This document shows, in pieces, positions 6,900-11,515 of a stretch of DNA of 11,515 nucleotides (the stretch's first letter is position 1; every line of letters starts with the position of its first letter). Location: NCBI GenBank assembly GCA_947427985.1, contig CANEKB010000025.1, positions 1 through 11,515 on the forward strand, in the 5' to 3' direction. A program made the position numbers and the translations under genes. A model generated the notes under the pieces. The model made no database searches, was not told where the DNA came from, and saw only the letters and a list, made by a program, of their open reading frames with translations. The DNA comes from an uncultured Candidatus Saccharibacteria bacterium. GTDB lineage: Bacteria > Patescibacteriota > Saccharimonadia > Saccharimonadales > Saccharimonadaceae.

Positions 6900-7511
6900 A
6901 TGCGCATTGGGATAGATATTGACGGAGTTCTGAATTATCGGCAGGAGTTCATGTTAGCTTATGGGGCGAAATTCTGCTTTGAGAATGGGCTGCCGGGGAT
7001 TCAGGACGCGGGAACTCATAGTACTCGACGGATGTTTGGTTTGACGGAAGAACAGCGCGATGAGTTTTGGTATCGCTATGCGAAGTACCAGATGTGGATC
7101 TGGCCGGCACAGTGTTTTGCGGCGGAGGTAATCCGCAAGTTGCGTGACGAAGGACATGAGATTTTTATTGTCACGGGGCGAAATAATGATGATATCCCAG
7201 CAGCGGATATGCCGGAGGGGATGAACTGGGAAGAAATTACGATTGATTGGTTGGCTCGAAATGGGATTGAATATGACGTGATCGAATTCCATCGGGGGCG
7301 GCCAGCGCCAAATGATAAAGGAACCTATTGTGCGGAGCAAGGGATAGATTTGATGATCGAGGATTTGCCGGAATACTTAGAGACTCTGGCCGGGAAAACG
7401 CAGATTTTTGTTTATGATCAGCCATACAATAGAGAAGTAAAACTGCCAAAAATGCAGCGGGTGTATAGTTGGTATGATGTATACAGCAAAATTAAGGAGA
7501 TGGAAGCATGA
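6900..7511 (+). CDS. HAD-superfamily phosphatase, 5'-nucleotidase-like
   Basis: 203 residues, cytoplasmic. Motif I is GIDIDGV with Asp6 (nucleophile) and Asp8; motif II is IVTGR (90-94, Thr92); a lysine at 140 and the acidic pair in MIEDLPE (Glu154/Asp155) supply motifs III and IV. A helical cap between about 15 and 75 places it in the group containing the 5'(3')-deoxyribonucleotidases and related small phosphatases. The likely reaction is dephosphorylation of a nucleoside monophosphate or another small phosphate; the substrate cannot be told from sequence. The ribosome binding site is weak (GAGG), so it may rely on coupling to the gene 27 bases upstream. Its stop overlaps the next start (ATGA, 7508-7511), so it is translationally coupled to the RNase HI gene. 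Both act on nucleic-acid metabolism. Confidence 0.85.
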   Translation: MRIGIDIDGVLNYRQEFMLAYGAKFCFENGLPGIQDAGTHSTRRMFGLTEEQRDEFWYRYAKYQMWIWPAQCFAAEVIRKLRDEGHEIFIVTGRNNDDIPAADMPEGMNWEEITIDWLARNGIEYDVIEFHRGRPAPNDKGTYCAEQGIDLMIEDLPEYLETLAGKTQIFVYDQPYNREVKLPKMQRVYSWYDVYSKIKEMEA

Positions 7512-7924
7512 AGGTTTTGTGGACGGATGGAAGCGCGAGTCCGAACCCAGGACCGGGCGGCTATGCGGTGATCGAAAAAGGTAAGCCAGTGGCGCTGGGA
7601 GCAGAAAAAGATTCGACGAATATTCGAATGGAAGGTTTAGCGATGATCGCGGCGATAAAATATGCAGCGGGAGAGCCTTGCGAAATTCATAGCGATTCGG
7701 AATTTTGGATTAACGTGGTGACGAAGTGGGCACCGGGTTGGGCGCGTAATGGCTGGAAAAAGAAGTCGGGCGAAATTAAAAATTTAGATATTGTAAAGGA
7801 ATTATATCAGCTCTATCTCGACAATCCAGCGGAGTTAATTTGGGTGCGCGGTCACGTTGGTACGGAGCTGAATGAACTGGCTGACGAATGGGCAAATCGA
7901 GCACGCAAGGGTGAAAAGATTTGA
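7508..7924 (+). CDS. rnhA: Ribonuclease HI
   Basis: Degrades the RNA strand of RNA:DNA hybrids (R-loops, primers); cytoplasmic. 138 residues, the normal length for a bacterial RNase HI lacking extra domains. All four catalytic carboxylates are visible: Asp7 in WTDGSASPNPGPGGY, Glu42 in NIRMEGLA, Asp63 in HSDSEFWIN and Asp126 in ELADEWANRA, plus His116 in VRGHVG. The Trp/Lys-rich segment WAPGWARNGWKKKSG (74-88) is the usual substrate-binding handle. The start overlaps the stop of the HAD gene by four bases, so the pair is translationally coupled. It ends with two consecutive TGA codons, which shows TGA is not recoded here. No terminator was seen after it; the next gene starts from its own promoter at 7931. 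Confidence 0.95.
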   Translation: MKVLWTDGSASPNPGPGGYAVIEKGKPVALGAEKDSTNIRMEGLAMIAAIKYAAGEPCEIHSDSEFWINVVTKWAPGWARNGWKKKSGEIKNLDIVKELYQLYLDNPAELIWVRGHVGTELNELADEWANRARKGEKI

Positions 7925-7930
7925 TGAAGG

Positions 7931-7959
7931 TTGACTCCCGCTCTCTAATCTGGTAGACT
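7931..7959 (+). promoter_or_regulatory. Promoter of the 8002-8703 gene
   Basis: TTGACT (7931-7936), a 17-bp spacer and TAGACT (7954-7959). The hexamers are the same as those of the promoter at 10626-10654. The predicted start near 7966 gives a leader of about 36 bases with GGGAG at 7991-7995. Confidence 0.8.
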
Positions 7960-8001
7960 GAAAGCAGAGGTAAGAGTAAAACTAATTTTTGGGAGAAGAG
8001 A

Positions 8002-8703
8002 GTGAAGAAAGCACAGATTTTAGGCGTGCTGGTGGTGGCAGGTGCTTTGAGTATGGCAATGTCGGGGGAAGTTTTGGCGTTAGGGAACGCCAGTGTGGTC
8101 GAAACAAAAACTAATCAAGTAACGAAACCGAGTATAGTAGTATTAATCAATGCTACCAATGATGCGGAGATCGCGGCGATGGAGGCGCGCCAGGTTGGCG
8201 AGACTGGATACACAACTTATCTAAACGGTTTGGTCGAACAAGGCATAAAAGCGCAAGAAGAATATGCTAAGCGTACGGCTGAGGATATCACGGAGTTAGT
8301 AAGTGCGCTATCAGATGGAGCATATGTAACGCGTTTAATGATTCGAACGAATAGCCAGACGACGCAAAGTAAAGCAATGACGACTGGGACAGCACAAGAG
8401 ACTCCGGGGGAGACAGAAAAGGGGACCGCGACAGTAAAAGCTACAGGCTCGGCTACTACGAAACAAACGATTGCAAAAACGAATCAGACAGCTAAAATAG
8501 TTTTAACAACTCCAAAAGTGGCTAACACTGAGCCAATAAAACAAATTTCGGCGCCAGATACGAGTGCGGGCAAGCCAGTGATGGCGGCAGCTTCAGCACG
8601 GAACACGACAAGTATAGTAAGCTTATTGGTGGTAGTTGTGGCGGCGGTGGGGGTGGTAGTAAAAATGATTGGTAAGGTTTTGCCGAAAAAGCAAGGGTGC
8701 TAG
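8002..8703 (+). CDS. Secreted Thr-rich protein with a C-terminal membrane anchor
   Basis: 233 residues, no family recognised. The start is GTG at 8002, 6 bases after GGGAG. Residues 1-27 form a signal peptide (KK, then a hydrophobic core ending around LALG). Residues 40-115 are a folded-looking, mixed helical region. Residues 118-205 are low-complexity, rich in Thr, Lys, Ala and Ser, as in extended wall-spanning linkers. Residues 206-222 are a strongly hydrophobic helix (SLLVVVVAAVGVVV) followed by the basic tail KMIGKVLPKKQGC, i.e. a stop-transfer anchor. Predicted topology: domain and linker outside, C-terminus inside. This layout suits a surface or adhesion protein of an epibiont, but that role is inference. 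It has its own promoter and is convergent with the stomatin gene. Confidence 0.8.
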   Translation: MKKAQILGVLVVAGALSMAMSGEVLALGNASVVETKTNQVTKPSIVVLINATNDAEIAAMEARQVGETGYTTYLNGLVEQGIKAQEEYAKRTAEDITELVSALSDGAYVTRLMIRTNSQTTQSKAMTTGTAQETPGETEKGTATVKATGSATTKQTIAKTNQTAKIVLTTPKVANTEPIKQISAPDTSAGKPVMAAASARNTTSIVSLLVVVVAAVGVVVKMIGKVLPKKQGC

Positions 8704-8716
8704 AAAATGTTGAGAA

Positions 8717-8784
8717 TTAGAGTATCCGCACGAACGAGCCGTGGCGTGAGCGTTGCTGTAGCAGTGCGTCGTCGAGTCTAAGAT
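8717..8784. repeat. Possible diverged palindromic element
   Basis: Read on the minus strand, CTCGT, then CGGAT, then CTCT occur in the same order and nearly the same spacing as the right arm of the palindromic repeat at 36-122. An internal hairpin surrounds TGCTGTAGCA (8754-8763). The central CCCGTCGTCACGGG core is missing, so membership in the same family is uncertain. It may instead be the transcription end of the convergent genes on either side. Confidence 0.3.
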
Positions 8785-8820
8785 TGTGATATTGTGCAGC
8801 TCCGCTTTGGGAGTTGATGG

Positions 8821-8845
8821 CCTCCGCTGGTTGAGCTAGCGGAGG
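8821..8845. terminator. Hairpin between convergent genes
   Basis: CCTCCGCT (8821-8828) pairs with AGCGGAGG (8838-8845) around a 9-base loop. The stop codon of the stomatin gene (8836-8838) lies inside it. There is no T-run on either side, so it is at best a weak bidirectional terminator. Confidence 0.35.
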
Positions 8846-9573
8846 TGAACTTTGTCAGTAAGATCGGTTGGTAGGAGAATGACGGTTTTTTGGGACGGGT
8901 CAGTACTGATTTTTTCAAGAGTCTGAAGAGTGCGGATATTAATACCACCAGGCGTTTGCGCGAGCATGCGTGCAGCTTCGGCAACGGCGGCGGCTGAAGC
9001 TTTTTCGCCTTCCGCAGAGATGATTGCGGCACGACGTTCGCGTTCGGCTTCAGCCTGTTTAGCCATAGCGCGCTTCATATCAGCCGGTAATTCAATATTC
9101 TGGAGACGAACACTTTCGATATCGATACCCCATTTGTCAGTTTGGGCGTCAACAATCTCACGAATCTGGGCGGAAATCTCGTCACGTTTACTGAGGATCT
9201 CGTCGAGGTCAAAATTGCCAGTGATGTCACGGAGCGCAGTTTGCGCGAAAGTGCTAGTTGCATAGCGAAAACTGGTCGTCTCAAGGACGGCCTTGCTGGC
9301 GTCGATGACGCGAGCATAGACTACAGCGTCGACGTTGACCGTGACATTATCGCGGGTGATAACTTCTTGTTTCGGGATGTCCATTGGTGTGGTACGAATA
9401 TCAACTTTAGTCATATGGTCGATATAGGGAATGATAATTCGAAAGCCCGGATCAAGTGTGCGCGAATAGCGTCCGAGACGTAGGACGACGCCGCGTTCAT
9501 ATTGATTAATAATACGGATGCCAGGAATCATGATTAACACAATGATGGCAAGGATAACGGCAACAATAACCAT
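8836..9573 (-). CDS. Stomatin/SPFH (band 7) membrane protein
   Basis: 245 residues. Residues 2-16 form an N-terminal hydrophobic anchor, followed by the band 7 domain (about 18-190): YERGVVLRLGRY, LDPGFRIIIPY, MDIPKQEVITRDNVTVNVDAVVYARV, and a C-terminal helical part rich in Ala/Glu/Arg (EAERERRAAIISAEGEKASAA at about 180-200), the usual oligomerising coiled coil. Such proteins form membrane-bound rings and organise membrane microdomains or guard proteases. The start chosen is the ATG at 9571-9573 with GGGAG 5 bases before it; a TTG four codons upstream overlaps the binding site and is unlikely. No NfeD-type protease partner gene lies beside it, although stomatins often have one. Divergent from the CYTH-like gene. 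Confidence 0.92.
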   Translation of the reverse strand: MVIVAVILAIIVLIMIPGIRIINQYERGVVLRLGRYSRTLDPGFRIIIPYIDHMTKVDIRTTPMDIPKQEVITRDNVTVNVDAVVYARVIDASKAVLETTSFRYATSTFAQTALRDITGNFDLDEILSKRDEISAQIREIVDAQTDKWGIDIESVRLQNIELPADMKRAMAKQAEAERERRAAIISAEGEKASAAAVAEAARMLAQTPGGINIRTLQTLEKISTDPSQKTVILLPTDLTDKVHLR

Positions 9574-9598
9574 AAGATCTCCCAATTATTTTGAGACT

Positions 9599-9607
9599 AT
9601 TATAGCA
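9599..9607 (-). promoter_or_regulatory. Extended -10 promoter of the stomatin gene
   Basis: On the minus strand TGC precedes TATAAT (9599-9604), an extended -10 element. No good -35 hexamer is found at 16-18 bp. The predicted start near 9592 gives a leader of about 20 bases containing GGGAG. Confidence 0.7.
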
Positions 9608-9656
9608 TAGACGGGAGTAGCTGTGTGGGAAGTCGAAGGTTATGTTGGAAGGGAAC

Positions 9657-9686
9657 TTGGTACGAATAAGCCGTTTGTGCTATAAT
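9657..9686 (+). promoter_or_regulatory. Promoter of the CYTH-like gene, leaderless
   Basis: TTGGTA (9657-9662), an 18-bp spacer ending TGC, and TATAAT (9681-9686). Only six bases (aaacac) separate the -10 from the ATG at 9693, so transcription should begin at or within a base or two of the start codon. Confidence 0.8.
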
Positions 9687-9692
9687 AAACAC

Positions 9693-10259
9693 ATGAAGAA
9701 GTTGATCGTAAAGAGTCGGTTGGTAGATCGGGAACGATTTGATCAGCAGATCGCAGGAATCGGTATGGAGTTATCGCCGGTGATCTGGCAGCATGAGCGG
9801 ATTTATTTACCGCACGATTATCGGCCAGCGATGAACTTTCCGCGGTTGGTGATGCGCACTGAGGTCAAAACGACGGAGCAGCCGGCGACTTATGCGATGT
9901 ATCTTAAACGACATATTGAGGATAGCGGAGTAGACTGGGTGAATTATACACAGGTGAAGGACTATACTGAGGCGTCGGGGATCGTGCATCAGTTGGGATT
10001 TCGGAAGGTGGCCGAAGTAAGCCGGCAGCGCCAAGAATTACGGCTGGACGAGCGTACGGTGGTTTATGTTGATACGGTAGATGGGATTGATGGACAGTTT
10101 ATAAAGCTTGAGGCGGAGTTAGATGAGAATGAATCGGTTGATGCGCTGAGGGCGGATTTGTTTACGATTTTGATGATGCTTGGGCAGGAGACGTTTGTCA
10201 TGCAGCCGTATTTTGACCTAGTGCAGAACGTAGAACAGCCGTATCTTATTCCGAGATAG
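9693..10259 (+). CDS. CYTH-like domain protein with degenerate ExExK motif
   Basis: 188 residues from the ATG at 9693; an upstream in-frame start (9642) would include the promoter and is rejected. The order of elements fits a CYTH (class IV adenylate cyclase/thiamine triphosphatase) fold: a first strand KKLIVKSRL with DRERFDQQI after it, RIYLP (36-40), PRLVMRTEV (50-58), MYLKRHIEDSGVDW (69-82), LGFRKVAEVSRQRQEL (101-116), and VVYVDTVDGIDGQFIKLEAEL (123-143), which matches the common vyLD.v.glG.f.E.E motif. CYTH enzymes act on triphosphates with metal. Here the first-strand ExExK is KLIVK, so both acidic residues are missing, and the activity may be altered or lost. It ends at a strong palindromic terminator (10279-10306). 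Divergent from the stomatin gene with a shared intergenic region. Confidence 0.75.
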   Translation: MKKLIVKSRLVDRERFDQQIAGIGMELSPVIWQHERIYLPHDYRPAMNFPRLVMRTEVKTTEQPATYAMYLKRHIEDSGVDWVNYTQVKDYTEASGIVHQLGFRKVAEVSRQRQELRLDERTVVYVDTVDGIDGQFIKLEAELDENESVDALRADLFTILMMLGQETFVMQPYFDLVQNVEQPYLIPR

Positions 10260-10278
10260 GGGTTATCCTGTTGTGGGT

Positions 10279-10307
10279 AAAAATCCGTACAGCTGTACGG
10301 ATTTTTT
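10279..10307 (+). terminator. Perfect palindromic terminator after the CYTH-like gene
   Basis: AAAAATCCGTACAG (10279-10292) and its exact complement form a 28-bp perfect palindrome with the centre CAGCTG, followed by T residues. It begins 20 bases after the stop codon and can work in both directions. It shares the AAAATC / CAGCTG / GATTTT pattern with the palindromes at cassettes 2 and 3. Confidence 0.88.
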
Positions 10308-10335
10308 CTGAGTCCACTCCTGTTAGTTATTCCAT

Positions 10336-10359
10336 AAATCGAGACAGCTGATTCGATTT
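10336..10359. repeat. CAGCTG-centred palindrome at the edge of cassette 3
   Basis: AAATCGA (10336-10342) pairs with TCGATTT (10353-10359), with CAGCTG in the centre (10345-10350). It abuts GTCCGCAGCGG, exactly as the palindrome at 6118-6147 abuts cassette 2. Cassette 1 lacks it. Confidence 0.6.
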
Positions 10360-10538
10360 TCGTCCGCAGCGGGCTAATAATCCATAAAAAATCGGTATAC
10401 TTTGGCGAAGCTGGTATTAGCGTAAATGTTTTATCATCTACAAATGCCATCTTAGGCGTAAGCACTACGGCTGTCACTACTTCATACATTGGCTATATAG
10501 CCCATGGCCGTCCCCTCCGTTGTCTAGCCATAGAGTAA
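10359..10538 (+). pseudogene. Silent FISUMP-like C-terminal cassette 3
   Basis: Encodes 59 residues and a TAA. It begins FVRSGLIIHK, contains NVLSSTNAIL in the place of the usual WSS segment, and ends HGRPLRCLAIE. It is in the opposite orientation to cassettes 1 and 2. An in-frame TAA lies 8 codons before FVRSG and no start codon intervenes, so it cannot be expressed alone. The edges are shared with the other two: GTCCGCAGCGG at the beginning, CTCCGTTGTCTAGCCATAGA plus GTAATCAAG at the end. The core is shorter by 6-7 codons, which excludes simple point mutation as the source of difference. It lies between the CYTH terminator and a 660-bp non-coding stretch. Confidence 0.8.
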
Positions 10539-10602
10539 TCAAGGGAGGATGGCATCAAAAAGCCACCAGAACACCAGCGGTTGATATTATTCGACCTTTG
10601 GT

Positions 10603-10629
10603 TCAAGCTTTTCCGTCAGGAAAACTTGA
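10603..10629. repeat. Inverted repeat overlapping a -35 box
   Basis: TCAAG(C)TTTTCC (10603-10614) pairs with GGAAAACTTGA (10619-10629) around GTCA, with one bulged base. The right arm overlaps the TTGACT -35 element (10626-10631), the placement expected of an operator. Confidence 0.45.
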
Positions 10630-10654
10630 CTTGCTATTTAGTTAGTGATAGACT
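10626..10654 (+). promoter_or_regulatory. Promoter of a predicted very short RNA
   Basis: TTGACT (10626-10631), a 17-bp spacer and TAGACT (10649-10654). The predicted start near 10661 is only about 11 bases before the stem of the terminator at 10672-10705, so the transcript would be about 45 bases unless the terminator is bypassed. Confidence 0.7.
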
Positions 10655-10671
10655 GGAGATATTAGTTTGTT

Positions 10672-10705
10672 TCGCTATTTCCGTTTTTGGGAGATAGCGA
10701 TTTTT
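10672..10705 (+). terminator. Intrinsic terminator just downstream of a promoter
   Basis: TCGCTATTTCC pairs with GGGAGATAGCGA (one mismatch or bulge) around a T-rich loop, followed by TTTTT (10701-10705). It closes the short unit begun by the promoter at 10626. Confidence 0.8.
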
Positions 10706-10720
10706 AGTGTGACACGGATG

Positions 10721-10789
10721 CGCCAGAGACTAAAAGTACACTTCATACCTTAAATCCTTTCCTATTCTAAAGTTGCTTTAGCTCTGGTG
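10721..10789. repeat. Long-armed inverted repeat with large loop
   Basis: CGCCAGAG(A)CTAAA (10721-10734) is complementary to TTTAGCTCTGGTG (10777-10789), with one bulged A and one G-T pair; the loop is about 42 bases. No coding or terminator context. It could be a structured RNA or a DNA-level hairpin site. Confidence 0.4.
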
Positions 10790-10997
10790 GCCCACTCCTA
10801 AGCTAGCATAAATTGAAAAACTTTAGCAAGCACAAGTATGATCAAAGTTTGCATTTCATCGTAAAAGGGCTTAACAATGGAATAAATTTTTGTAAAAATT
10901 TAGTTTTGTTGTATAAAATACAACGGTTTGAAATGCAAAAATTAGGAATTTTACCTCTGTTAATTTGACTTTAGCAAAAATACAAGCATAAAAGGTA

Positions 10998-11026
10998 TTG
11001 ACTTTTTGTATGATGTGTGCTAAGAT
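10998..11026 (+). promoter_or_regulatory. Promoter of the 11196-11515 genes
   Basis: TTGACT (10998-11003), a 17-bp spacer and TAAGAT (11021-11026). The predicted start near 11033 gives a leader of about 165 A-rich bases that opens with a hairpin, GTTAGAT/ATCTAAC (11034-11060). Confidence 0.75.
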
Positions 11027-11204
11027 GAAGACAGTTAGATAATAAACAAACACATCTAACAAACATATAAACAAAATAAACGTAGCAAAAGGTAAAGCTA
11101 TAACCCAAGCTAAAGCTTCCGAAACTTTGACAAAAAGATATAAAAATATAAAGAAAGGAAATAAAAAGTTAAGGAAGCAAGCATAAACAAAAACGGTGAC
11201 CAAC

Positions 11205-11459
11205 ATGAGTGAAAAAATCAAAGCCAGCGGCAAATTCAACGGTAAGTATATAGATTATTGTGACGAATTTGACCCAAGCAAAGCTAACGTCAAAGAGTCT
11301 ATGGACAGCGGACGAGCATGGGACGCATTTGAAGTTCCAGCCAATGAAGCGGAACACGTCGCAAGGCCAAATAAAGATGTAGATCTAGATAAAGTCTTGG
11401 CGAGAGCAAAAGCTAAAAAGCTGGGCATAGGGATTTTAAACATGAATGTTTGGGCTTAG
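11205..11459 (+). CDS. Small hypothetical protein
   Basis: 84 residues from the ATG at 11205 (MSEKIKASGKFNGKYIDY); an in-frame GTG three codons earlier (11196) is also possible. Neither start has a convincing ribosome binding site; the A-rich leader may aid initiation instead. The protein is charged and soluble, without signal peptide, cysteine pairs beyond a single Cys, or membrane segment. A central Asp/Glu-rich half (about 20-65) is followed by a basic stretch DKVLARAKAKKLG (about 62-74). No family recognised. The stop is followed by AGGAGAGGAG and a new start 17 bases later, so it is the first gene of an operon. Base composition is more A-rich than in the genes to the left, which may mark an accessory region. 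Confidence 0.7.
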   Translation: MSEKIKASGKFNGKYIDYCDEFDPSKANVKESMDSGRAWDAFEVPANEAEHVARPNKDVDLDKVLARAKAKKLGIGILNMNVWA

Positions 11460-11476
11460 CGAAAAGGAGAGGAGAA

Positions 11477-11515
11477 ATGTTTAGGATTACAGTAAGAGAT
11501 CTTTCGGCAAAGAAG
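11477..11515 (+). CDS. Start of a gene cut by the window edge
   Basis: ATG at 11477 is preceded by a strong AGGAGAGGAG site; the 13 visible codons read MFRITVRDLSAKK. It is the second gene of the operon that begins at 11205. Too little is visible to name it. Confidence 0.7.
   Translation, partial: MFRITVRDLSAKK

Larger units (their letters stand above)
10539..11195. other. Long stretch with regulatory signals but no supported gene
   Basis: Holds the end flank of cassette 3, an inverted repeat overlapping a -35 box (10603-10629), a promoter (10626-10654), an intrinsic terminator (10672-10705), a long-armed inverted repeat (10721-10789), a promoter (10998-11026) and an A-rich leader. From about 10800 on the plus strand becomes markedly A-rich, unlike the rest of the window, which suggests a different origin for this end. 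No open frame with a convincing start was found on either strand. Confidence 0.6.

Noticed and set aside
7918..7927. TGA recoded to glycine as in Gracilibacteria/SR1
   Set aside because: TGA ends the RNase HI gene twice in a row and ends the 600-1160 gene next to its terminator; no conserved protein here is interrupted by an in-frame TGA.
9642..9692. Upstream ATG start of the CYTH-like protein
   Set aside because: The extra codons overlap the promoter hexamers, so they would not be transcribed.
292..10538. Diversity-generating retroelement (template/variable repeats) as the source of the variable cassettes
   Set aside because: The cassettes differ in length (65, 66 and 59 codons) and at all base types, not mainly at adenines, and no reverse transcriptase gene is in the window.
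10871..11239. 122-residue, very hydrophobic minus-strand open frame that looks like a multi-helix membrane protein or toxin
   Set aside because: The plus strand here is A-rich, so its complement automatically gives Phe/Leu/Ile/Val codons. The TTG start has no ribosome binding site and lies inside the 11205 gene.
1..11515. CRISPR arrays, tRNA or rRNA genes, insertion sequences with transposase
   Set aside because: No regularly spaced direct repeats, cloverleaf-like sequence, rRNA motif or transposase frame was seen.

Overview
The window looks like chromosomal DNA of a small-genome Patescibacteria (CPR) member, most probably a Saccharibacteria (TM7) relative. This is inferred from the FISUMP-type lectin-fold fragments ending in LRCLA, small compact genes, frequent TTG/GTG starts, an Ile T-box, and many poorly known membrane or surface proteins. 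The genetic code is standard, since TGA acts as a stop. No taxonomic marker confirms the assignment.

Layout. 1-600: no complete gene; a structured palindromic repeat and a silent, reverse-strand cassette encoding the C-terminal part of a FISUMP-like domain. 600-2372: two minus-strand genes, each with its own promoter and intrinsic terminator (an unknown soluble protein and an exported SLT-type lytic transglycosylase). 2424-5897: promoter, isoleucine T-box leader and ileS; the ileS gene carries an in-frame palindromic insertion related to the repeat at 36-122. 5919-6147: second silent cassette, reverse strand, with a CAGCTG-centred palindrome at its edge. 6241-7924: a promoter and a three-gene run (membrane-anchored repeat protein, HAD phosphatase/nucleotidase, RNase HI). 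7931-8703: a secreted, membrane-anchored Thr-rich protein with its own promoter. 8836-9607: stomatin/SPFH protein, minus strand. 9657-10307: divergent CYTH-like gene, apparently on a leaderless mRNA, with a strong palindromic terminator. 10336-10538: third silent cassette, plus strand. 10539-11195: about 660 bp with no supported gene but with two promoters, one terminator and several hairpins. 11196-11515: a small unknown gene and the start of another.

The main discovery candidate is the set of three dispersed cassettes. Each begins with FVRSG, ends with LRCLAIE, has a different 45-55-residue middle, lacks a start codon and follows an in-frame stop. Conserved edges, a variable core and no independent expression match the logic of donor cassettes for gene-conversion diversification (compare pilS/pilE and vls/vlsE). 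The recipient gene would be a FISUMP-domain surface protein outside this window. The second strongest signal is a palindromic element inserted in frame within ileS, which recalls the Rickettsia palindromic elements.

The assigned plus- and minus-strand promoters follow a TTGACT/TTGACA-type -35, 17-bp spacer, TAnnnT pattern closely, which makes the transcription units fairly readable.
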